DNA from: Ascaris suum
Lineage: Eukaryota > Nematoda > Chromadorea > Rhabditida > Ascarididae
Assembly: GCA_013433145.1 (NCBI GenBank)
Contig: CM024183.1
Span: 1,811,001 to 1,875,000, forward strand
Reading direction: 5' to 3'
Length of the DNA stretch: 64,000 nucleotides
Part shown: positions 36,801 to 47,000 of the stretch, piece after piece
Layout of the letters: each line of letters starts with the position of its first letter
How positions within the stretch are numbered: the first letter of the stretch is position 1
Made by a program: the position numbers and the translations under genes
The notes under the pieces: generated by a model
Database searches by the model: none
What the model was told of the DNA's origin: nothing
The model's input: only the letters and a program-made list of their open reading frames with translations

Positions 36801-37554
36801 GCGAAAAGATGCAGTCTTGAGGGATTTCAAAGAGTTGTTGAAGGAAACGAAGATAATCACGTATAGGTCGCTGAAGTCAATACAGGAAAATGAACAGCAC
36901 CTCAAAGATATACTCGCCGTGCTCGAGGTTTGCCTTTGGTCGTTTCGAAAGGGTTGGCAAACAAAGAAATTAGCGTAGGCGGACATTTCGATTGGCATAT
37001 CTCGATGGTAGTTAAGACCCCACTATTAGAGTGTTGACAGCCAGCTGCGAGAGGTGACGGACGAGTGCAGGATTGAGTTGGATGTTGCCGGTTTCAGAGA
37101 TCTGCATTCAACGTTTACACACTTTCATATGTAGCGGACATTATTAAGTCAAACATTCACTGTAATGTTGAGAAGCCTACCTTGCATACTCAGTGCTAAC
37201 ATCTTTTATATACACATTCATATTGTATATGGAGGGGCGGCTTACCCACCGGTTTCTATTTGTCCTCAATTGTTTGTTCCCGTGTTAAGCGTATTTCTGC
37301 AATCTGCAACCGTATACATCTTGCGAGTGAAGGTTCTAAGCTGATACAATCAACTGGAGGCTAACAGTTGAAAAAAAGATTGCTACCGTCCAATATGTAA
37401 TGTTTTGGATTTGCAGAACGATAAGCGCTATATTGTTTTGAACGATGCGCCGGTTGAGCGTGAACGTCTATTGGAGCAATATTTGGAAGAGTTGGACAAG
37501 AAAGGTCCACCACCACCGCCGACGCAACAAGACACTGAGAGACGGCGAAAGTAG
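17977..37554 (+). CDS. tcer-1: Transcription elongation regulator 1 (TCERG1/CA150), 22 exons, 1,233 aa
   Basis: A nuclear coupling factor. In the family, WW domains bind proline-rich splicing factors such as SF1, and FF domains bind the phosphorylated C-terminal domain of RNA polymerase II, linking elongation to splicing. In C. elegans TCER-1 supports germline-loss longevity. Seen here: acidic N-terminus (1-119), RGG/Gly-Pro-rich stretch (120-349), WW1 (358-388), Met-Pro-rich linker (411-515), WW2 (526-555), Ala/Gln/Glu-rich coiled segment (582-627), WW3 (643-671), acidic linker ending in KKSRKEKK (691-748), six FF domains (798-1218) and a PPPPP tail. Human TCERG1 has the same order and is about 1,098 aa; the excess is mainly in the low-complexity N-terminal half. 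WW3 ([11 protein letters not shown]) and FF6 ([12 protein letters not shown]) are nearly identical to vertebrate versions. An in-frame TGA bounds the start. Confidence 0.97.
22427..22610 (+). other. tcer-1: WW domain 1 (exon 5)
   Basis: Residues 358-388 read [20 protein letters not shown] and continue RETAWERP. The two signature Trp (W360, W382), the YYYN turn and the final Pro (P385) are intact. A single exon carries the whole domain. The exon then continues into a charged helix ([12 protein letters not shown]). Confidence 0.95.
22611..26679 (+). other. tcer-1: Large TCERG1 intron 5
   Basis: A 4,069-nt intron between the WW1 exon and the Met-Pro-rich exons. It contains two 13-nt G tracts (22767-22779 and 24226-24238), a (CT)-rich patch near 25535-25557 and an AT-rich stretch around 25.85-26.3 kb. 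I found no convincing nested gene or additional in-frame exon. Open frames at 23385-23582 and 25399-25596 have no recognisable features. Confidence 0.6.
26680..28003 (+). other. tcer-1: Met-Pro-rich low-complexity linker (exons 6-7)
   Basis: Residues 411-515 are almost entirely Met, Pro, Ala, Phe and Gly, with repeated MPP, APM and FPPM motifs. This replaces the Gln-Ala repeat region that lies between WW1 and WW2 in vertebrate TCERG1. Exon 6 is symmetric (phase 1-1) and 144 nt, so its loss would remove 48 residues cleanly. Confidence 0.9.
28243..28366 (+). other. tcer-1: WW domain 2 (exon 8)
   Basis: Residues 526-555 include [20 protein letters not shown] and continue ETTWDKP. W527, YYYN, W549 and P552 are all present. 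The exon starts with a short Ala-rich lead-in and ends just after the domain. Confidence 0.95.
28803..30471 (+). other. tcer-1: Ala/Thr/Gln segment and WW domain 3 (exons 9-11)
   Basis: Exon 9 is Ala/Thr/Ser-rich and ends in a Gln-rich stretch. Exon 10 starts with a charged Ala/Lys/Glu helix ([18 protein letters not shown]) and carries the first half of WW3 ([17 protein letters not shown]). Exon 11 supplies the second half ([16 protein letters not shown]). The intron therefore interrupts WW3 after its first strand. W645, W649, W667 and P670 are present. The sequence after it ([13 protein letters not shown]) matches the family. Confidence 0.95.
30649..32166 (+). other. tcer-1: Acidic linker, basic nuclear-localisation-like patch and coiled segment (exons 12-13)
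   Basis: Exon 12 is strongly acidic ([12 protein letters not shown]) and ends in the basic cluster KKSRKEKK, a plausible nuclear localisation signal. Exon 13 encodes a charged helix ([17 protein letters not shown]) leading into FF1. The donor of exon 12 (TT|GTTTGT) was chosen because it is the one that joins to exon 13 in frame, giving a Leu across the junction. Confidence 0.85.
31061..31580 (+). repeat. Diverged direct duplication in TCERG1 intron 12
   Basis: Two segments, 31061-31180 and 31460-31580, share the same ordered landmarks: CGGAAAT, a TTTAATCACT-like block, GTTTTTTG, TTGTGAAG and TCGGGTAGTT. The last two are exactly 400 bp apart in both cases. The copies are otherwise strongly diverged. 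Confidence 0.65.
32286..34094 (+). other. tcer-1: FF domains 1-3 (exons 14-17)
   Basis: FF1 runs from F800 ([10 protein letters not shown]) through [19 protein letters not shown] to F840; its last helix is in exon 15. FF2 runs from F866 ([10 protein letters not shown]) to F907 (EDIFNEYV), split between exons 15 and 16. FF3 lies entirely in exon 17, from F933 ([10 protein letters not shown]) to F974 (EALFREYQ). Both signature Phe residues are kept in all three. In the human protein FF domains bind phosphorylated RNA polymerase II tail and other acidic partners. Confidence 0.95.
35320..35407 (+). repeat. Short tandem repeat with a perfect hairpin in TCERG1 intron 18
   Basis: GGATTAAGCCAGTC occurs twice, each time followed shortly by CGACACGA and CATTA, with a third partial copy (ATTAAGCCAG). 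The last part folds into a perfect 10-bp stem: ACACGAGCAT (35379-35388) and ATGCTCGTGT (35397-35406) around an 8-nt loop. Confidence 0.8.
36458..36718 (+). repeat. 25-bp direct repeat in TCERG1 intron 20
   Basis: The sequence beginning TCAGTTTTCT and ending TTTATCGA occurs at 36458-36482 and again at 36694-36718 with one mismatch. It contains CAG but is not used as an acceptor in the gene model. Confidence 0.85.
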
Positions 37555-38691
37555 CAGTCAACGAGGTCGTTATTCCTCTCTTATTGCGTTCCCGTTTGCA
37601 TTGTTTTGTGAACTATGTTTTGTGTCATCACTTCTATTGCACTTTCTTTGATCGTTGTTGGTGCAGTGCTGCAAATGATCTTTTGTTGGTTGATGAAATG
37701 TGGATTTATTTGGGACAATTCCTTGCTAAAATTCCTTCCTATAGTTGATATATAGTTGCAGAGCATCGATGCTATCAGTCAGTGTTGAAATTTTTGGCTC
37801 CATCGCTTTCTCGAAGTAGATTTTATATGCGATCTTCTATTGAGCTTGAAAGCAGGACAATCCTAGAAATTTATAACCAGACGACTGGTAGGGCATGTCT
37901 TCTGCAATCTACATTTGGCTTATTTGTGTCGATACGCGTATGCATGGAAAATTTGCATATGGGCTTAAAAATTTGTCGCATGCGCCGATTGCCCCATCAT
38001 TTAAATTTTTATGCAGTTTAGGTTAGCCAATTCACCCCGTCAGTTTTTTCAAAGGAAAAGCAAAATGTGGATTCCATAAAAGACGTGAAATTCTTTGGCT
38101 CCTTTTACGCAGCTGTCGCAGTCATTTTTATAGAGGTTTTTGGTTAGAACGTCATGGGGATGAGTTTATGATCGCTGTGGGTGCAGTCAGTTTTTGATAT
38201 TTTTGAAGTTTTTTTTTTCTGTTTGCGCAGATTACAGAACTCATTGGTCTAGAGTATTTAATTTTTATTTATATTTTTCGTAAGTTCTTTTCTTCTGATT
38301 TCTTAAATGGCGATTGTCAGTTACGTTTTATTGTGTGGTCGCGGGTGTGCGTCATACCGGCAAAGTTTGTTGTATTGTTGAGAAATTGGGATTGGTGGTA
38401 TTTAATGTTGATGCCAGGAGTTGGGGTTCAGGTTCTGGTTGATTTTTTTCGAATTGCATTCATCAGAAACTATGCGTATGTTTGAGAGGTTGGAAAGAGG
38501 GACTGAGTTAGGGATCCGAGGATGTGTGTGGTACAATTTGTTGCGTTTCGTCAGGTTTCTGTTGGAGATGAGGTTTCACTCTTTTTGGATCATACTGATT
38601 TGATATATTTTTGTGTTGTTGTTGTGCGCTTTATCACTGCTGTTAAGCGCCATATTTACATTGTTACTCCTTAACATGCTCTTGATACAGT

Positions 38692-38697
38692 AATAAA
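38692..38697 (+). terminator. tcer-1: Candidate poly(A) signal of the TCERG1 gene
   Basis: AATAAA about 1.14 kb after the TAG stop, followed within about 40 nt by a GT-rich stretch (TTTGGTATGTTGGT). I saw no earlier AATAAA on the plus strand in the presumed 3' UTR. A variant hexamer nearer the stop could be used instead. Confidence 0.35.
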
Positions 38698-39258
38698 TAT
38701 TATTGCACTCAAGCAGCTTTGGTATGTTGGTCTTTATCGGATTCTGAATCACTTGGACACGCCATTTGAGGTCAACGCTGAAGTCTGCAGGTTGAGCGCT
38801 AACTTATGCATCGTTTTTAGAGGTTCACTGTTGAATGCGTAGCTTTGTTAAACAGTCTAAGGTTCGGCAATTCTATTTTATTAGCGCTGATTGAGGCTTG
38901 ACTCTCTCTTTGTTTGCATTTAGCCGGAAGCTGAGTTCCCGCAATAGGATAACCGTTGTTATGAGATATTTACATAAGAGCACTCTTTGCGGTATATGAA
39001 GGTCGTACTTGTATTGGTGCGCTGTCGAGGTGAGGCCGAGATGTAAAGTTCGAGATAAATCGAAGTTGGACAAAACGCATCGATTGCTGCCACAACGTGC
39101 TTCAAGCTTTATGGACAGCATGAAGGTTGAAATGTGTGGGCAGGATTGTCAAAAAATACAATAAAAGATGTGTTCTTATCAGCTCGCGGCGTTCATTTGA
39201 GTTGTACTGCAATTTCGGATGACTGTTGCGGTAAATGACCACTGCATTTAAAGCAATG

Positions 39259-39380
39259 TCTGTGTGTGTGCGTGCTTGTGTCTGTGTGTCTGTGCACATG
39301 CGCTTGTCTGTGTGTCCGTGCAACGTGCTTGTCTGTGTGTCTGTGCACATGTGCACGTACACAAACGGACAAGCACAGAC
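39259..39380 (+). repeat. TG-rich degenerate minisatellite with palindrome
   Basis: Repeated modules of TGCTTGTCTGTGTGTC and TGTGCACATG make up about 100 bp. The segment includes a perfect 14-bp palindrome GTGCACATGTGCAC (39343-39356), and its 3' end (ACGGACAAGCACAGAC) is a near reverse complement of the repeat unit, so a stem could form. Confidence 0.85.
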
Positions 39381-41791
39381 GAAGCGTGGAATGCTCGAAA
39401 GAGTCATTAAGACACTCATTAATATTTAACCAAACATTCCGCTGACGGCAGTCTCTCTTTACTCAGCTCACCAATCAGGCTTAGCTTGAGCGTTTGAAAT
39501 TGCCGTATTGATTTGCTATTTTTCTATTCAGCTTTCTATATTTGAGATACGACGATGAGGTTTTATAGATTGAGATGCAAAAATTTGGCAACTTGCCCAC
39601 TTTTTAAATAAAATAAAATTGAAATTAAAAAATTCACTTAGTCGAACGATAACTATTGCATTTAATTTGATGTTAAATTTGATTTTCAACGTTTGCACTT
39701 TCGTTCAAAACTTCAGTTTCTTAATTAATTTAATTTCGTTTTATTATTGAAATTTTCTTTCAATTATTAGAGTTTTTTGAAATTTCAAAACGAGTTTTAT
39801 AAATTTAAGCGAATTTTAGCATAGCGATATATTTCACTTGTTTATTCGTACGCTATTCGGAGTTTGCTAATGATCTGAGAGACTCAAAATCGGGCGTTAT
39901 TTTCGAAAATAACGAAATTTTAGCCAACTCAACTCTAGAATTAAATTTTAGAGAAAAATTTTGCGAGATAGATACTCTCTTATTTACAATTTATTAGACG
40001 TAAATTTTTTCAAACAAAATCTTGCATTTTTTTTTTCACCGCAAAAATCTCAAACATTCCACTCTCGTATGCTATAATTTCCATCCTCAAACATTTACTT
40101 CTTTAGAACTTTTTATTTTCTAAGTTTAAAAAAAACTTTCTTATGCTTAAGTTGATTTTTATTTAATTGATAAATTTTTTTGCTGATAATGGTAATAGTT
40201 ATTATGATTTAATAAAATATTTTAACAGCGCTTTCTTCGTTGATAAATTTGTATTGTAGAGCGACATTGATAGTAGACAACGATTAGCCAACTTTGCATC
40301 AACATTTGCCAAATTGATAGGAATTATTACGTTAGATGAAATAATTGAATGTTGTTGTCGTTGAGTTCAGTATAAATCATCACGTGGATGGTCGTAGAGA
40401 AACATCTGCAAATAATTAGCTCTCAATAAATCGAATCCTCCATTATTTTACGTAAATTTTCCCTCTTAATCTATGGACATTTCTTTCATTATTTTAGGAC
40501 ATTTTTGATTTTTTTTTTTAAAGAACAAGCAAGACGAGGAAATTCTATATTTGCTCTTTAATTTGGCTATCGGTTAGTTGAATGATCCTTCAAATCCGAT
40601 CATCTTCTAGCTTATGATGAATCTCAAAGTTTACCTTGCTATTATTGCAAATAAACGCAATATATTATATTTGAGTGATTAACTATGGGTTAGTGCAGAA
40701 CTTTTATAAAAATCCAACAAATAGCCGAGAATTGCCTAGCGAGGTGTGTAGAAAATATTGAAAATTTCGTCTAGTAGGGCACTTGGGAAATTTTAGGTAC
40801 TTAAAAACTTCGCAATAAAATTTGGCACTGATCTCAGTACGTCTGAAGACATTAATATAACGATTTTATCATCATGATGTAAAATATGGCACGTTTATCG
40901 CATTGTCATATTCGAAAAGCTCCTGAGGTGAGGAGGTTTGACGACCATCTAAATACTTCGAATTCATTCACTCATGAAAGCACTTCAATCCACTATACAA
41001 AATAATTCGCTAATGATGTACATTTTTTTTTTCAGTACAAAAGTCATCAAAAACATTTTTAAGGTCATCGTTGACTTTACAACGGATTCATTTTGTAGAT
41101 TTTCAATAAAAAATTATTCTTTTTATCATTTAGCACATAAAACTTTATTCAAATTATCGGTCTATAAAGTTTTCATCTCATATATTTTGCATAGACGATG
41201 AACAGAAATAATAGAGATAGAGCTCATTTTAATATGGACGATTTAATGGCTCGAAGATTATTGCTTATCACTTCCATTATTGAAATATCGCAAACGAACA
41301 TATACATGAGATATGTTAATGAATTGTACAGAAAAAAGTGCATAAAATAAATTCATGTTGGATTAATATGAGTATATCGAATCTCTTAGTGATGCATTTA
41401 GCTGAAATTATATTTTTTCGATAACCACTAAGTATGCCTGTTTTAATTTCAATCGGATGCAAAGTGCATATTTGGCTTATTTGCTGAAATTATTTTGTTT
41501 GTATTTTAGATGACATTCATTCGTATTGTATTTCAATGATATTTCATTGTTTCCCCTATAAAAATCAGTCGTATATCAAATAAGTTCAGCATAGACTGTA
41601 TCTGCAGATTGTTGGATATAGGATGAAGCGGAAGGCGAGCGATGACATAATGAATACTATTTTGATGAGTGAGCGAGAGAGAGGACAAGGATGTAAAGTG
41701 GTCAAGAAGGATAGACGGGCTAAGAAAAAATACCAAATTTAAGGTGCATTCTCTGTAATTAAATAGCTGTTCGCATCTTATCGAATGTATA

Positions 41792-41953
<162 letters not shown>

Positions 41954-43714
41954 TGTTGCAAAGGATATTCGAAGTTAGTTGGCTAGGTGATTATCGATGG
42001 ATCTGATATTTTTAAGCAAATTGGCGAAAATCTAACTGAATAAAGAGAAAATTGAAAATGCGACATGCTAAATACGTCATACTTAAATATGTCTCAGTGA
42101 GAATACATGTGAATGTCCATCTATGAATATGTGTTTAGGGTTGTTGCTTAGTTTTTTTTTTCTTTGCCATTAAACGTAAGCTCAAATTGTAATCTTTGCT
42201 TGAGTAGCTTTCTATGAATGACGTGAAGTAATTTGCATGTAAAATTAATTCCAACAGCCGAATGAAAAGTCACCGCCGTTCTTTATTTAGCATTTCCTAA
42301 TTGAAGATGAGAAAACTACACCTGTAAATCTAATAGACGCATTTCATTATTGCAAAGCTTTTCTAGCATTCCCAATGAATAATATCTCTCTCTTTTTTTC
42401 TCGACATTATTTGTTATTAAATAATATGAACTTTAACTAGTGAAGGTTGTCTCAAAAAAAAATGATATTGTAAGGTGATTGTCGTTAATGAATTCTTTCA
42501 AGTTGTTAATAATTCTTGCAAATGTTTGAACGGATTTAATATGATGTGTTCTTGATAAGGATAATTAATGAGTAATCGGATAAGCAAATAATTCGACACT
42601 CCATTTCCGGTTTCACGTCAAAGATATATTTGCTAAGTAATATCGCTCTAAATCGATGATAAAAGAGTATAAGGTACAGTTCAGCGATAATTTATTATCG
42701 TTCATATGAGAAATGTTGTATTAAGATTGCTCACAAGATTCTATCCAACTCCTCATCACTTGCATCCCTCTCCGCTTTATTCATCCATTCCACTCTATTT
42801 CTTATATCATTGTGCGTTTTTGCTTATATCATTCAAAAGTGATGCAAATCAATCGTTGTGCATCAAGAGACACAGTACGAGATTTGTTAATGAAACAATA
42901 ACAACGATAGTAATTTATATCGAATTATACCAATAATGTTGCTTTCTACCTTTAAAGATAAACATCAATATATTAAAGATGTTAAAGGTATTTAATTTAA
43001 ATGCAAACAATAAGAATTCAACGTTCGTGAAAATTGCGCAAAAAATTTGAATATATGAGAAAATAAGCTAATATATTTGCAATCTGCTTGTTAGGTAATG
43101 AGGTAAATTTGTTATGCATAAATGCTCAAAAACGTTGAAATAATAAATAGCTCATTTCTATTTGTCTATGCGACCAACCGATTGCATAAATGCTACAAGA
43201 AAAAAAAATCGAGCCGCATTTGAAGATTGATGAAATAAAAATTATTTTTTTCAGATTTAATAACGCTTAAATGGATCAATAGTAGAAAAAAATGAACAAG
43301 ATAAACCATAATGAATCTCCGTATCCGAAATAACTGTAGATCGCAAATATTGAATTACATTACTATTAGTTACTTGACAAACACATACATGCATAAGCTC
43401 AAACACATACCTATACACAGACATATATACATTCTTTGAAAAAAATTTCCAACAAAAAAAATGGAAGTATTGGAAGTATCCCAACAAAACACGGAAATAT
43501 TGGACATACGGACGCATAGACTCAAGGCCTAAATACAAAAAAAAAACCAATAGATCATTTTCATATCATTCAACTTATGTGTGAATTTTCAAAATGAGCG
43601 TCAAACGCCATTTACATTAACTCAACTTATGCCTTAATAAAAATAGGTGAAATATAAATATATTATTTTATTTATATGTTCGATGAAGCTCTTATTGTAA
43701 TGAGGACATTACGC

Positions 43715-43720
43715 TTTATT
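43715..43720 (-). terminator. Candidate poly(A) signal of the small secreted-peptide gene
   Basis: The minus strand reads AATAAA 83 nt downstream of the TAA stop at 43804-43806. The position suits a compact nematode transcript, but the hexamer is common in AT-rich DNA. Confidence 0.35.
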
Positions 43721-43803
43721 TCTGAATTATAGATTGAAAAATATGATAAAAATATGCGTTGTTGCATAATATTTGTCTTGATTTTTGCATATTTATAGGA
43801 GCG

Positions 43804-44066
43804 TTAATTTCTTTCAATGAACTGGAATTGATGATTTCAATGATCATTTCGATGCATTTACGACAAAAATAAAATAAATAAGAAAGTGGATGGTATACCT
43901 TTGGCAGGTAAAACGCAGATGCATGCCAATCACTTTTGGCGATCCTTGCGAAATGGTCACTGAGACCACTAATGGAACGACGATCGAGTGGTAATTCCTG
44001 AAGGACGAAGGCATCGCACAATATGCACATCGCCAAAAACGGTATCAACGATCTCAACGCTGTCAT
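43804..44066 (-). CDS. Putative secreted peptide, two exons, 61 aa
   Basis: Exon 1 (44066-43899) starts at ATG and encodes a classic signal peptide (MTALRSLIPFLAMCILCDA) with likely cleavage near residue 19. A short Leu/Glu-containing spacer follows, then a dibasic RR (29-30) and a segment that includes HFARIAKSDWHASAFYLPK. The donor is GTATAC. A 77-nt AT-rich intron ends in ATTCCAG, and exon 2 (43821-43804) adds FIERN and a TAA stop; the junction is in phase 0. The small size, signal peptide and RR site suggest a peptide-hormone or neuropeptide precursor, but I recognise no known peptide family, and there is no amidation Gly-Arg or Gly-Lys site. An antimicrobial role or a chance frame remain possible. 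A longer gene with a different second exon is also possible. Confidence 0.45.
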
Positions 44067-47000
44067 ATTCGCGCCTTCTTTTCGTGTGCCGATCTTAAAT
44101 ATAATTCTTTCGTTAATGAGTAATTCACTTAGTAATTTCGCATATCTACGAGACCGGTTTGTGAAGAATGAACGTTCCCCCTCACATTTTATTTAGATAT
44201 TGAGAGGATATAAATGAGAATATGGATGAATCTAGATTATTTTTGGAATAGGAGGAGAGAAGGGGTAGCCAATGGAGGGGGGGGGGGGGGGAGGGAGGAA
44301 GGTAAGACAATCATACAATTTTGCACTAGACTTTCAAATAATCATTCATCTAATTAGCATAAACTATCTCGAAAACCATTAAAAATTAGCATCTCCCAAT
44401 CAGAGGAGTTAAATCCACTGAAGGTTACCGAATGAGAAGTGGTGAATAAATTAGGTATTGCCTTTAATAAATATTCTCTTTAGGACAAAAAAGGAATTCA
44501 TTCGAAGCGACTAAATGAAATTGAAAAATGCCACACCCTATCGTTTCAAATCCTTAGCAACGGTTACATAGCAAATTAACGAATAATACGAAGAAGTTTT
44601 ACTACAAAAAAAAAAGAAAATCCGCTCTTCATATTTTAATTTATTAAATTGAAATGATTTAAAAAAATATTTAATAACAATAATAAAATATTTAATAATG
44701 CTTCATTGTGTAGATTCAAAATTCTACTTTCGAAGAGGAAATTAGCATTTTTTTTTAAAAATTGAAAACGAATCGATTATGAAAGAGTTATGGGAAATTT
44801 TTATTTCATCGTCGAAATTTCAATAATTCCCTATAGAGGATAGCGAATAGGAACGAAATTGACGATTGAAGATGATCGTAGTTTGATGGTTATATTCATT
44901 TTATTTCTTTATTTATTTCTTATAGTTCAATAATCGTCAATTAGAAATGATAGACAGGCAGACACATATATATTTAGGAGCATCTTTGCAAGAATATGCA
45001 AAAAAAACACACACACACAATGGTATTAATTCTAGATGCTATCGCAAAATGAAATTTAGTGGTGTATTGTCTATGATGTGGAATAAGCTTAGCAGACCGT
45101 TTCAATGTTCAATTCGCATGAATAGATTGAAATGAGCTAAGCGATTTGTTGTTTAGTTCGCCGCTAGTCTAGTATAATAAAACAGTCAGATCGAACTTCC
45201 GTCGTCATTTCTACAATCTTTGAAATTCTCTTCATTTGCTGTGTCTTCTTTTTGGTTTCTGTATTTATTTAAATTTGCGATTCTTTATCGAAAACGTGAT
45301 ATTTACTACTATATTGCAATCTGGTATATGATGCAAAATGCAATGCAAAGAATGCGAATGACGAGGACATGCAATGATGCTGATTTTCAGTGAATGTAGG
45401 TGTTATTTATTTATTTATTTATTTCAATTAATAGAGCACTCGTTACGAATAAATGTCTGTTCATATGACGTCCACTTGTCCCGATTTAATGCTTCTCCAA
45501 TCTAGCTGCTTCTTTAGCTCTTTTTAGAGCGTCATTCTATCTCAACGCAGGTCGGTCACGTGGAAGTTTGTTCTCATGCTCGTCTCCTTTCGAGCAACCG
45601 GAGCTGACGAGTCGATCCACTGTCGCAAATCTTATGGCGGTCGTGTCGTGACTTATTCTGCTGCCCACATGTCGATGAGAGAGCTGGGCGGGGTGACTCG
45701 GTTGAGCGGAGCCAACAACTCTGCTCGGAGCTTACAACCGACCGAGCACTAATCAATGCAGAACGATGCATGAGCGTAGAGGATCAAAATAGAATCTCGA
45801 CAAGGAAACCCTTCTTGATTATTATCGATCAGTGTGTTATACTTAATGCGCTATGCAAATTATAAAATGACAGTTGCATGCATCTAAGATAATTTACGCC
45901 TCTAAAGCAGTTCAATTCATGTTTTCACTAACAGACAGTGAATACGGTATCACATAAAACAACAAATTATTATATGTGCAATTAGCCGTTAATTAGCTAT
46001 TATGATAACAAATTTTTGCATCTAAAGTTAACTTAACGAGCCAAGAAGCCAAGAAACTTTTGTTGTTGCTATCGCTAGTCAAAAAAAGAGAGAAAAAAAA
46101 TTCCTCACTTTTTCTTTACTTTAGAATTCGACTGCACAAATCGACCCTACTCGATGATAAAATTCAATGGAGCTATTAGAATGGGAAAAAAAATCTATAA
46201 GAAATATGAGTTCAATCATTACTAATATCGATGATGTCGATATCGATGATGAAGAAATTAATAAATGAGAGTTTCGTCTATCTGTTAGTAAGTTTCTCTG
46301 CAAACAGCTTATTTGTCTGCAAACTTTTTTTTTAAAAGATAGGTGTTGCTTATTTAATCGGCTAGGAGCTCAAATATTCGAAACCGGATCATATCACCTT
46401 TATCTTTAAATAGAATTCATTATAGTCGGTCATCCACTGCGAAATCAATCAATAAACGTAAAAAACCTGTTCGGAGCTGCCCTCTTTTTTTAGCACCCAC
46501 TACTGATTAGAACGTGCCCCCAACTGATTTCTCTTGCATTGTTGCGTTACTTCAGGAATGGGAATAATACTGTTGGAATTATCATCTGCTGATAGATAAG
46601 CTGGGATTCGTGCCAGGAAGGATGGTAGCATATGCGCCTTTCATAAGTCCTCAAAGCCGATCAACGGCAGTGTTATCCAGAAAAATTGCAATAATGGTTC
46701 ATGTAACCTCCTTCTATAGTACTGGGTGCTTCCACAGAACTTCGATTAAGAATTTGCTTCTAGGTCGCATCTGACATCCTGTGAAATGAAATTAAATAGA
46801 CCATTTTATGACAACTTTTTTTATAAACAGCTGAAATATAAAATGGTCAAAAGAATGGTGGCAGCTGAGGTGACCAGTGAAGTGGATTGCAAGAGGCCAA
46901 TATTTGTTGCAGATTATGTTCCCACCTTCTTTAGCGTTAATTTAATCATCGCATTTTTCATGGTTTATCAGTAATAGCCATTAAGCTTTAAACCGACATC

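Larger units (their letters stand above)
17977..37554 (+). other. tcer-1: Exon map of the TCERG1 gene
   Basis: Coding exons: 17977-18100, 18989-19222, 20110-20472, 21520-21845, 22427-22610, 26680-26823, 27834-28003, 28243-28366, 28803-28915, 29594-29773, 30363-30471, 30649-30823, 32043-32166, 32286-32429, 32810-32928, 33296-33446, 33918-34094, 34715-34891, 35513-35671, 36144-36248, 36766-36927, 37417-37554. The total is 3,702 nt, an exact multiple of three, and every junction was checked for frame. Acceptors are mostly TTTCAG, TTGCAG or TTTTAG-like. Weaker sites are the acceptors before exons 4 and 18 (ATTAAG, GTTAAG) and the donors after exons 5 (GTTGGC) and 12 (GTTTGT). The largest intron is 4,069 nt (22611-26679), between the WW1 and Met-Pro exons. 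Exons 2, 3 and 6 begin and end in phase 1, so they could be skipped without breaking the frame. Confidence 0.9.
34715..37554 (+). other. tcer-1: FF domains 4-6 and C-terminus (exons 18-22)
   Basis: A long charged helix (exon 18) leads to FF4 (F1039 to F1082, ending [10 protein letters not shown]). FF5 begins at F1098 and has Tyr (Y1140 in ERDYKEW) where the second Phe is expected. FF6 (F1155 to about 1210) keeps the family-specific [10 protein letters not shown] and NDKRYIVL segments and likewise lacks the second Phe, as the human FF6 does. The protein ends with five Pro and a basic RRRK tail. Exons 18-21 are all phase 0 at both ends. Confidence 0.95.

Noticed and set aside
39102..39419. Minus-strand frame with Thr-Asp-Thr-Gln repeats
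   Set aside because: The apparent repeats come from translating the TG-rich minisatellite.
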